From: an uncultured SAR324 cluster bacterium
GTDB lineage: Bacteria > SAR324 > NAC60-12
Assembly: GCA_905182865.1 (NCBI GenBank)
Contig: CAJJCY010000003.1
Location: 97,001 to 161,000, forward strand
Length of the DNA: 64,000 nucleotides
Direction of reading: 5' to 3'
The notes beneath the pieces were generated by a model. That model was not told the DNA's origin and did no database searches. It saw only the letters and a program-made list of their open reading frames with translations. Both the position numbers and the translations under genes were made by a program. Below are positions 55,477 to 63,608 of the stretch, in pieces. Position 1 is the first letter of the stretch; each line of letters begins with the position of its first letter.

Positions 55477-57016
55477 TTAGAGGGGGGTTATTGTTTTATT
55501 CCATTCCCCTACATACTTCCAATAGGGTGAAGTAACAGTAAAATGACCGTTTTGTTTCCCATCTACCATTCCCCGACATATTTTCTTCCATCAGACCAAG
55601 TGTATGTTCCTTGACCATTTGGTAACCCATCCTTGAATTCTCCAACATACTTTCCTCCATCATTCCAAGTGTATGTCCCTTGACCATGTTTTTACCATCC
55701 TTGTATTCCCCAACATACTTTCTTCCATCATTCCAAGTGTATGTTCCTTGACCATTTTTCTTTCCATCCTTGTATTCCCCAGAATACTTCTCTCCGTTAT
55801 TTGAGGTCCATGTTCCTTGACCATTTTCTCTCCCATCTTTCCATTCCCCTACATACTTTCCTCCAGAGGGGAAAGTGTAAGTTCCTTGACCATTCCTTTT
55901 TCCATTCTTGAACTCACCAACATACTTACTTCCATCGGGTGTAGTTAATGTTCCTTGACCATGTCTTACACCGTCCTTGAATTCCCCTACATACTTCTCT
56001 CCATCATTAGATGTAGTTGTTCCTTGACCAGTTGGAGTCCCATTCCTGAATTCCCCTACATATTTACTTCCATTTTTTGAAGTGTATGTTCCTTGACCAT
56101 TTTTCTTTCCATCCTTGAATTCCCCTTCATACTTTTCTCCATCTGGGAAAGTCAGGATTCCTTGACCATTTGGTACTCCATTTCGAATATCCCCTACATA
56201 TTTTCTATCCTTTTTTTTATTACCATTCCTGAACCACCTCCATTGTCGATTCTCCCAACGACGAAAGAAAACCCCAGTTTGTCTTTTCTTAACTACCACG
56301 ATAGGTTTCTTCTTAACTACAACGATAGGTTTCTTCTTAACTACAACGATAGGTTTCTTCTTAACTACAACGATAGGTTTCTTCTTAACTACAACGATAG
56401 GTTTCTTCTTAACTACCACAACTGGTTCTTTAATTATCTTCACACCATTCACATTCTTTCCATTCTTCCTTTCCCCAGAATACTTCTCTCCGTCAGTTGA
56501 AGACCCTGTTCCTTGACCACTTGGTATCCCGTCCTTGAATTCACCCACATACACACTTCCATCAGTGTAATAGAATGTTCCTTGACCATATTTCTTTCCA
56601 TCCTTCCATTCCCCAGAATACTTTTCTCCGTCAGTTGAAGTCCATGTTCCTTGACCATTTTTTTTATCATCCTTGAATTCCCCTACATACTTGTCTCCAT
56701 TAGACCAAGTGTAGGTTCCTTGACCATTTGGTTTATCATCTTTGAATTCCCCTACATACTCGTCTCCATTAGACCAAATATATTTTCCTTGACCATTTTT
56801 AAATCCACCCTTGAATTCTCCTACGTACTTGTCTCCTTCCCCTTCCCCTTTTCCAGAAGTGTATGTTCCTTGACCATGTTTTTTACCATCTTTCCATTCA
56901 CCAACATATTTGTCTCCATTTGCCCAAGTGAATAAAAGACCTGATTTTTTGGACTGTCCAAACAAAGGAGAAGAAAGAAGAAGGATGGAGATGAGGATGA
57001 TGAGTAGGTGTTTCAT
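55477..57016 (-). CDS. Exported MORN-repeat protein G with six KKPIVVV repeats
   Basis: About 510 residues. Signal peptide, [21 protein letters not shown] and eight MORN units come first. A linker of six units of KKKPIVVV (21-bp DNA repeats) leads into [19 protein letters not shown], then ten or more MORN units. The frame slips once near 55,690, and the family-type end ([13 protein letters not shown]...) lies one frame over, ending at 55,477. Two MORN blobs joined by a stiff Lys/Val linker suggest a bridging protein. It is the near-identical source or copy of A and B. Confidence 0.8.
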
Positions 57017-57054
57017 AGTTTATTGGTTGGTTTTAGAGGGGGGGGGGTATTGTT

Positions 57055-57318
57055 TTATATTTTTTCCTGTTCACTATCTTGTATATGATGTTTCGGTCTT
57101 TGTATTATCCTATAATCACCAAATATCCCACTCAAAACTTTTACTTCACCTTCATATGTTGGGTGAGTTTCTTTATCTCCAAAGAACAACAATCTAAATC
57201 CTTTCCATAAATAATCAGGGTATTTACTCCATCTGTAAAGTGTCTCTTCTGTTTTATCACAGGAAGTTATAAAAGAAGACAGAAGAAGGAAGGAGAGGAT
57301 TATGAGTGAGTGTTTCAT
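57055..57318 (-). CDS. MORN-family lipoprotein H, repeats lost
   Basis: An 87-residue frame: signal peptide with lipobox FITSC, module ETLYRWSKYPDYLWKGF ... FGDKETHPTYEGEVK, then a tail unlike MORN units. Here a family member is reduced to its N-terminal module. The lipobox is shared only with gene I, so these two are predicted to be lipid-anchored. Confidence 0.65.
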   Translation of the reverse strand: MKHSLIILSFLLLSSFITSCDKTEETLYRWSKYPDYLWKGFRLLFFGDKETHPTYEGEVKVLSGIFGDYRIIQRPKHHIQDSEQEKI

Positions 57319-57343
57319 AGTTTATTGGTTGGTTTTAGAGGGG

Positions 57344-57694
57344 TTATTGTTCTATCCTTTTTCCATTCACATAATTATATTGGATGGTTCCGTCTTTGTC
57401 GTAACATTTTCCATTCCGAAATCCTCCAACTACCCATTCTCCTACACACTTTTCCCCATCAGGGTAAGTCATTGTTCCTTGACCATTTGGTTGGTCATCC
57501 TTGTGTTCCCCAATATACTTACTTCCATTAGGATTATTGTATGTTCCTTGACCATCCTCTTTCCCATCATTAAATCCCATCACATAAGTTGAAACATCTT
57601 CATTTCTTTGTGTTCCTTGACCATTTTTTTTCTCACAGGAAGTTAGAAAAGTAGACAGAAGAAGGAAGGAGATGAGGATGATGAGGTTTTTCAT
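57344..57694 (-). CDS. MORN-repeat lipoprotein I, first gene of the operon
   Basis: A 116-residue intact protein: signal peptide LIILISFLLLSTFLTSC with lipobox, then directly MORN units (VMGFNDGKEDGQGTYNNPNG, YIGEHKDDQPNGQGTMTYPDG) and the cap DKDGTIQYNYVNGKRIEQ. It lacks the usual N-terminal module. The shared promoter-leader precedes it at 57,729-57,757. Confidence 0.82.
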   Translation of the reverse strand: MKNLIILISFLLLSTFLTSCEKKNGQGTQRNEDVSTYVMGFNDGKEDGQGTYNNPNGSKYIGEHKDDQPNGQGTMTYPDGEKCVGEWVVGGFRNGKCYDKDGTIQYNYVNGKRIEQ

Positions 57695-57728
57695 ATAGTT
57701 TTCTTATAAGTGGATTAGGAGAACCCGA

Positions 57729-57757
57729 AATATAACATCAATCGGTTTGAAATACAA
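57729..57757 (-). promoter_or_regulatory. Shared promoter-leader of the six-gene MORN operon
   Basis: Minus strand: TTGTAT, 17-bp spacer, TATATT, then CGGGTTCTCCTAATCC. It is preceded by TTCCAAGTAAAATCCCC as in the plus-strand copies. Confidence 0.7.
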
Positions 57758-57969
57758 TGTGAGGGGATTTTACTTGGAAGGTATTAACACTTACTTTGTA
57801 ATTAATAAATTACTTATTAAGCAGAGTAACTTCTTTTTCTTTATTTTCCATTGATAGTGTCCGTGATATACCAGTTTCAAAATCTGGAGGACAACAACAA
57901 TCGGGATAATCCATATAATCGTCTCAGAAGTAAAGTTCATATTGAAAAGTATCTATGGGTTAATTAGTG

Positions 57970-58035
57970 GAAGGGAGTTGATTATTCTTCCAATGAAATA
58001 AGGGTATAATTCCTTTTTGTTCTAACTCCCTTCCT
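57970..58035. repeat. 66-bp hairpin-forming repeat, copy 2
   Basis: Starts GGAAGGGAG and ends CTCCCTTCC, matching the copy at 31,110-31,176. It lies between the MORN operon promoter and the integrase module. The rest of 57,760-58,382 holds copies of the short repeats also seen at 34,340-34,490 and 53,293 and no gene. Confidence 0.72.
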
Positions 58036-58382
58036 AATCTTACAGTTTCCATTTCAAATCAAAATAGATATCTCCACATATATCCTCTTTATCGTTATGA
58101 AAATAAGAACTCTGTTAAAAAATATATTCCTTCAAGAATTAAATAATGATTAGAAAATTAGATTTGTAAAGGTGAGTAAGATATAAGGTAAGGGAAAGAT
58201 GAGAAATAGAAGAATAGATATAATAATCAATTTCCGTTTATCCATTTTTAGTTTTCCTTCCGATTAATTATGAAAATAAGACCTCTATTAAAATGAAAAA
58301 GTATAGTCATTGTAAACACCCCACCACACTAGACACTCTAGAACTACTATGATGATTATTAAGATTTTCCATTTCATTTTCA

Positions 58383-58700
58383 TTAATTATCATACTCCAA
58401 TGACAATTCACCATCTATTGTCTTTAAAGTGATGAATGATGGTTGAGTTGTTTTTGGTGAATCTTCTTTAGTTTTAAGAATCCACCTTTCTTCAGACAAT
58501 TGTTTCCTTGTTTCCCATACCTTCTTTAACATCTCTTGTTCATCGTCATAAACTGTTTCTATTGGAGAAAACTCTGGAGTTCCTTTATGGATTATCTCAC
58601 CATCAGTAATCTTCAATCGGAACTTGTTCTTACTTCTCCAATTCTAATCTAATGTTCTTAACGATTTCCTTTCTCGTTTAACATAATAGAGTTCTTTCAT
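58383..58700 (-). CDS. Small protein coupled to the integrase, frame-interrupted
   Basis: The ATG at 58,700 directly abuts the integrase stop (TTAA/ATG arrangement) and reads ELYYVKRERKSLRTLD, then a stop. The next frame continues FRLKITDGEIIHKGTPEFSP ... IDGELSLEYDN to 58,383. Related decayed sequence follows the integrase remnant at 34,501, so the pair travels together. It may be a directionality factor or a partner of the integrase, but no such motif is seen. Confidence 0.5.
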
Positions 58701-60462
58701 TTAACTTTGGATTCTTTGTCTCCAATCAATTTTCAAATCTTCCCATTTAACGTCATCAAAAGAAATCTTGTTAATAACTTCTTTCCAAAGAACATCAGTA
58801 GAAAATCTATCTCCATATCTGTCAAGTGACATTGAACGGTGAGAATGTCCAAGAAACCCTTCAATAACCTCTTTCCTAACTCCATTCTTTTGAAGTAATC
58901 CACTCATCGTATGTCTAAAACTATGGAAGACCTTTTTTCTTGGAACGTGAACACCAATACTCTTTAAATACTTTCCGTTGAACCAATCAGATACTTTGGA
59001 TGAGTATCCATCTCTCTTTTTAGATAGTTCCCAAAATATTCTTCCCTTTCCCAATTCTTTTATTGTCTTAACATAATCGTGGAATCCAAGTTTAATAAGT
59101 ATTGGGTGAACAGGAATGATTCTTTCAGAAGAGTTATTTTTCAATTGTGTATCTTTTGATTCAACAATATTAAAGACATAATGTTTACCATCCTTATAAA
59201 CATCATCAATTCTTAATTGACAAATTTCGTTGATTCTCATTCCAGTAAACAAACCAATCAAAGGAATCCAATAATATGGAAGATGGAATTTCCTTACAGA
59301 ATGATAATGATACTCTTTCTCTTTTCCACCTATAATTCATTTGAACTGTGGAGAATAGATAAGTATGAGGGTCAAATATCTTACTAATTTCATTCAATGT
59401 GAAAGGAGAACGTTCTTCTTTTTTATTCCCCTTAATAGAAGTAGGGATTTGTTTACCTTTGAAAATTTCATCTTTCACAAAATCTGGATACTGTTGTCCG
59501 ACCCATCTCCAGAAGGTTGAAGTTCTACCTACCTTTTTATTCACATTCTGAGGTTTTTGAGGGACTATTCCTTTCATCTTCAATATTTCATCTATAGACT
59601 TACCCTTAAATTCTTTTTGTTTCTCCCGATTTGTTGGAAGTTGACTCAGAACATCAACATAGTGTCTTCCATCTTGGTGAGTTATTTCTTGTATGGGTTT
59701 GTCTTCAATAATTTCTAACATTTCATTTAAGTAATATCCATACTCTGAAATTGTTTTTTCAACTACATTCATCTTCCTTCTTATATCAAGAAAACCTTGT
59801 ATTGTTTCACTTAACATAGGAGATTCTAATTCAACTTTAGATGATGGAACTGATTTAATAACTCCTTGAACAATTTCATCTTTTAACTCTTCCATCAAAT
59901 CATCAACCAAATCCCATTCAGACTTCTTTTGACCTAATAGGATATCTCTCTTCCATTTGATGGTTCTATATTTGACTTCAATAAGGTTTTCTTTGAGTTG
60001 TCTAAAGAGTCTTTTGAAATAGAGGTTATCTTTTTCAATTTTGAATCCTTCTCTTAATAAGATTTTCTTTACCTCAGAATCATAGTCAGATTTGTTTCTG
60101 TTGTTTAACTTGTCCTCTTCATATTGTAACGTTCTTATACCTTCACCTACTGATGTGTCATTTCTTCTATGAACTCCAAGATAGGAAAAGTAATTAGAAT
60201 GGGTCTGTGACCGTTTAATCTCTTTCCTGAGTATATCTTTCACATCTTCAATAGTGAGGGTGGACTTCATATCTCTTCTAATCTCATCATAGATTCTTTC
60301 CATCACAATTTTAAGAGACTGTGACAGTCTTTTGGATTCTGAAAAGATAACAGATTTGAGGGAAACTCTGAACTTATTTTTACCACCGAAGTGATTACTT
60401 AAATCTTGGGGGATGTAAGATACAAATAGGTAAGAGTACTTTGACTTGGTTAGAGACTTCAT
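58701..60462 (-). CDS. Tyrosine integrase of the tRNA-Ala element, frame-interrupted
   Basis: About 587 residues when joined. The N-terminal part has DUF6538-like features (YLFVSYIPQDLSNHFGGKN) and a SAM-like core-binding region (SEYGYYLNEMLEIIEDKPIQEI). The catalytic domain shows Arg in GLFTGMRINEICQL, HSFRHT (HxxR), LGHSHRSMS and the nucleophile Tyr in LDRYGD. The frame shifts once near 59,340, just before the catalytic Arg, so as written the enzyme would be inactive. It starts 120 bp from the tRNA-Ala end, as expected for a tRNA-targeting element. Confidence 0.88.
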
Positions 60463-60582
60463 ATGACCTTTTTTGTCTGTTAATGGACACCTAAACAGAC
60501 ACCTAAGTCTCTAAAATATACTTCCAAAACCCCTGACTAAAAATTTTATCGTGTAATTACAAAGGGTTATGGAAGGAATCAC

Positions 60583-60597
60583 TGGAGACGAGGGGGG
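60583..60597. repeat. Right attachment site (within tRNA-Ala)
   Basis: TGGAGACGAGGGGGG, identical to 36,569-36,583. It forms the last 15 nt of the tRNA (acceptor strand, discriminator A and part of the T stem). The bases beyond it are GTGATT on the tRNA strand, not CCA. Confidence 0.85.
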
Positions 60598-60655
60598 TCG
60601 AACCCCTTACCTCAACGCTGCCAGCGTTGCGCTCTACCAGTTGAGCTACGTCCCC
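60583..60655 (-). tRNA. tRNA-Ala (anticodon GGC)
   Basis: 73-nt cloverleaf: acceptor GGGGACG with CGTCTCC (one G-T pair), D arm GCTCAACTGGTAGAGC, anticodon stem CAACG/CGTTG with loop CTGGCAG giving GGC, and a T arm with GTTCGAC. No CCA is encoded. The 3' end was supplied by the integrated element. Confidence 0.95.
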
Positions 60656-60759
60656 AGAAGTTGGAAAAGGCAGGATGAGCAGAAATCTTTATCCGGATTT
60701 AAACGATCCGATTTAAAATACTAAAGATATTTAGTCTGTGACTCCAATTTTATATAAAG

Positions 60760-60835
60760 TGGCGTCCCCAAGGGGAGTCGAACCCCTGTTGCCGCCGTGA
60801 AAGGGCGGAGTCCTAGGCCGCTAGACGATGGGGAC
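60760..60835 (-). tRNA. tRNA-Glu (anticodon TTC)
   Basis: 76-nt cloverleaf with encoded CCA: acceptor GTCCCCA/TGGGGAC, discriminator G, anticodon stem CCGCC/GGCGG with loop CTTTCAC giving TTC, and T loop GTTCGAC. Its encoded CCA shows that this organism normally encodes CCA, in contrast to the disrupted tRNA-Ala. Confidence 0.95.
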
Positions 60836-60926
60836 CAGCAACCAAATATGATATGATTGATAGTATTTTTTGTCAATATTATTTTGCGGTTTTCAATGAA
60901 TTATCGACTTCTCTAAAGGAAAAAAT

Positions 60927-62819
60927 TCAGCTTTGCAGAAAATCCTGTATTTCCTGAGCCAGGTTTTGCGAAATTCCCGGCACCTGCATTATTTCGTCTA
61001 AAGACGCCTGCCTTAAACCAGTTAAACTGCCGAAGTGCTTCAGCAAAAGTCGCCGACGCTTTGGCCCGATTCCCTGGATATCATCAATTCGTGAATGCAG
61101 TGTGTCTTTTCGTTTGAGTTTGCGCTGAAATTCAATGGCAAAACGGTGCGATTCATCTCGGATGTTCTGCAAAAAATATAGCACATCGGAGTTGCGGCGC
61201 ATGCGGATTTCATTTTTCTGCTTTGGTTTCACTACATATTCATAATCAATATTTTGTCCCCGGCTGCGTCCCATCTTCTTGGCAGACCGTCCTTTTGCCA
61301 GTCCTATCAAATCGACTTTCCGTAAAATACCAAGTTCTGCCAAAACTTTTTCAGCAATATTGATTTGTCCTTTTCCGCCGTCAATTAAAATCAAGTCCGG
61401 AAGTTTTTCCCCTTCTGCCAGAACACGTTTGTAACGACGCGTGAGAACTTCTTTCATACTCGCAAAATCATCCGGACCAGAAATGCTCTTGATTTTGTAT
61501 TTCCGGTAATCTTTATTTGAAGCAGAGTTATTCTTCCAACAGACCATTGAAGCAACTGTCATTGTTCCAGAAAGATGTGAAATATCAAATGCTTCCACTA
61601 CTTCAGGAAGCCGATTCAATTTTAATTCGTACTTAACATTCTTCAAAATATTAGTGTTTTTTGCATAACGTCTGCGCTCCTCTGATAAATTAACTTTTGC
61701 ATTGTTGTATGCCATTGTGACAAGTTCTTTTTTCCGTCCTTTCTGAGGACATACAACGTAAATTCGACGTTCCGATTTTTTATTGAGTGCATCTTCAAGC
61801 AGTTTTCTATCTGTATACTCAAAGGGCAATAATATTTCCCGGGGAACAATTGAACCTTCGGGCATATAAATTCTATGCAGTACCTGTCCCAGTAAATTAT
61901 CTGCGGAAGCTTCGCTGCTGTCCTCAAAAAAGAAAAAATCTGTTCCAAGCAGTCTGCCGTTGCGAATGAACAAAACCTGGATTCCGGTTGAGTCAGCTTC
62001 ACGGAAAAGATTAAACACATCCTGATCCTTGCCCTTGATATCAAGTACCATTTGTCTCTCGAAAATCCTGCTCATGGCTCGAATCTGATCTCGGTACTGA
62101 GCTGATTTTTCATACTCAAGTTTTTTGGACGACTGCTTCATCCGCTGTTCCAGTTCCCTCAGGAGTTCCTTATCACGACCTTTTAAAAACAAGCGAACCT
62201 GGCGTACCACTTTTCCATACTCTTCCACAGAAACAACACCCCGACATGGAGCAAGGCAGCGTTTCATTTGAAAATTGAGACAGGGACGGTATGTCTTTTT
62301 TCCATCGAGCAGCATTTTGCTGGTACGCAGCGGGAAATATGTCATGACTGCTTTCAACACCTGGCGGGCATCTTTCACAGAAGTATATGGTCCATAATAT
62401 TCTGATTTTGCATCAATTTTTTCACGAACCAGCATAAGGCGCGGATACATTTCTCCAACAGTCAGTTTGCAGTACGGATACGATTTTCCATCCTTAAGAG
62501 CCACGTTGTAACGGGGATGGTGTCTTTTGATCAACTGTTCTTCCAGAATCAGCGCTTCTGCTTCAGTGTCTGTAACAATCAGGGAAAAATCATGGATACG
62601 GGAGACCATGAGTTGGATCCGTAAATTGTGTTTGGCAGAGTTGTTAAAATAGGAACGGACGCGGTTGCGGATGGATTTGGATTTGCCGATGTAGAGGATG
62701 CTTTGTTGATCATCCTTGAAAAGATAAACTCCGGGAAGGTTCGGCAGGTTGGAGAGTTTATCCCGTACGGAAGAAATGTCTCCGCCACCTTTTACAGCAT
62801 GGCGGGTTTCTTTGTTCAT
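60927..62819 (-). CDS. uvrC: UvrABC excinuclease subunit C
   Basis: A 630-residue nucleotide excision repair nuclease, normal length and intact. The N-terminal GIY-YIG domain has LPGVYLFKDDQQSILYIGKS. The UVR motif region lies near 200-235. The C-terminal RNase H-like half has EAFDISHLSGTMTVASMVC and LILIDGGKGQIN. A helix-hairpin-helix pair ends the protein (GIGPKRRRLLLKHFG, VPGISQNLAQEI). Confidence 0.97.
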   Translation of the reverse strand: MNKETRHAVKGGGDISSVRDKLSNLPNLPGVYLFKDDQQSILYIGKSKSIRNRVRSYFNNSAKHNLRIQLMVSRIHDFSLIVTDTEAEALILEEQLIKRHHPRYNVALKDGKSYPYCKLTVGEMYPRLMLVREKIDAKSEYYGPYTSVKDARQVLKAVMTYFPLRTSKMLLDGKKTYRPCLNFQMKRCLAPCRGVVSVEEYGKVVRQVRLFLKGRDKELLRELEQRMKQSSKKLEYEKSAQYRDQIRAMSRIFERQMVLDIKGKDQDVFNLFREADSTGIQVLFIRNGRLLGTDFFFFEDSSEASADNLLGQVLHRIYMPEGSIVPREILLPFEYTDRKLLEDALNKKSERRIYVVCPQKGRKKELVTMAYNNAKVNLSEERRRYAKNTNILKNVKYELKLNRLPEVVEAFDISHLSGTMTVASMVCWKNNSASNKDYRKYKIKSISGPDDFASMKEVLTRRYKRVLAEGEKLPDLILIDGGKGQINIAEKVLAELGILRKVDLIGLAKGRSAKKMGRSRGQNIDYEYVVKPKQKNEIRMRRNSDVLYFLQNIRDESHRFAIEFQRKLKRKDTLHSRIDDIQGIGPKRRRLLLKHFGSLTGLRQASLDEIMQVPGISQNLAQEIQDFLQS

Positions 62820-62824
62820 TTTGA

Positions 62825-63433
62825 TTACTGCATCAAATCTACAATTGTTTCAGGAACTTTTTTTACAAAATCGTCCATTGTTCCATATAGTCCAATGTCC
62901 ATTTTAAGCGCATATTGAATGACCACTGTTGGTGTGCCAGACACACCATAAAGGGCTGCTTTACGTTCTCCGTCCTTTATCAACTGGTTGACCCACTTTT
63001 GGTCTTTCTCTTTTTGAAACTCTTTGTGCATTCCAAGCGAACGTGCGAGATAATTTGTGATTCCCTGATCAAACACATTTACTCCATGCGTGAAACTTGC
63101 CTTGAAAAGTTCATCTTTGATCATATCCGCTTTGCCAATTTTTCTTGCCACATAGTAGAGACGCAAAGGGGAATCATCCTGTCCACGGAAGACAATTGGA
63201 ATGTCGATAAATTCTATTTTGTCTGCAAATATTTTGCGGAAGTTTCTCGAGGCTTTGTGAAGATTATTGCAGTGAGTGCAGCCGAAATTCATAAACTCCT
63301 CATAAACAACTTTTTTAAGACTATGTGCAGCAGGTACATTCCCAACTACATCATAGTGCCCCTGGATGGATCCTTTGGCCGAAATAGAACACGCAAGGAC
63401 CAACCCAAAGATTATTAATACTAATTTATGCAT
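62825..63433 (-). CDS. DsbA-like thiol-disulfide oxidoreductase
   Basis: About 202 residues from the Met at 63,433, which I chose because it directly precedes a signal peptide (HKLVLIIFGLVLACSISAKG); the frame is open further upstream. The active site is CTHC in FMNFGCTHCNNLH, and the cis-proline is in VSGTPTVVI. The helical insert between them fits DsbA. It is a periplasmic oxidase or isomerase, 5 bp upstream of uvrC. Confidence 0.85.
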   Translation of the reverse strand: MHKLVLIIFGLVLACSISAKGSIQGHYDVVGNVPAAHSLKKVVYEEFMNFGCTHCNNLHKASRNFRKIFADKIEFIDIPIVFRGQDDSPLRLYYVARKIGKADMIKDELFKASFTHGVNVFDQGITNYLARSLGMHKEFQKEKDQKWVNQLIKDGERKAALYGVSGTPTVVIQYALKMDIGLYGTMDDFVKKVPETIVDLMQ

Positions 63434-63608
63434 TTCTTTACTCCAATTTTTTGTTGATGATGTTCTGTTTTTGTCTTTCCGGGTGAATCGCATCGCAAAC
63501 CCGGAATCGATAAGTCTTACAGAATATTTTTTTCTCAAACTTAGCGAGCATCTGGTTCCCGGAACAAATCATTGATGACTAATAAATTACTTTTTGAGCA
63601 AACCCTAT

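Larger units (their letters stand above)
36569..60582. mobile_element. 24-kb integrative element in tRNA-Ala(GGC)
   Basis: Bounded by an exact 15-bp direct repeat, TGGAGACGAGGGGGG, at 36,569-36,583 and 60,583-60,597. The right copy is the 3' end of tRNA-Ala. The left copy is followed (in tRNA orientation) by CCA, so it is the original chromosomal tRNA end; the right tRNA has lost its encoded CCA. A tyrosine integrase points away from the tRNA at the right end. Cargo includes a MORN-protein family, a glutaredoxin, cupin, SDR, adhesin-E-like protein, an RHH protein with small phage-like genes, and a serine recombinase. No capsid or conjugation genes are visible. Confidence 0.85.

Noticed and set aside
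36569..60597. Element as a complete prophage or ICE
   Set aside because: No capsid, terminase, portal, relaxase or type IV secretion genes can be recognised; only integrase, resolvase and small phage-like genes are present.
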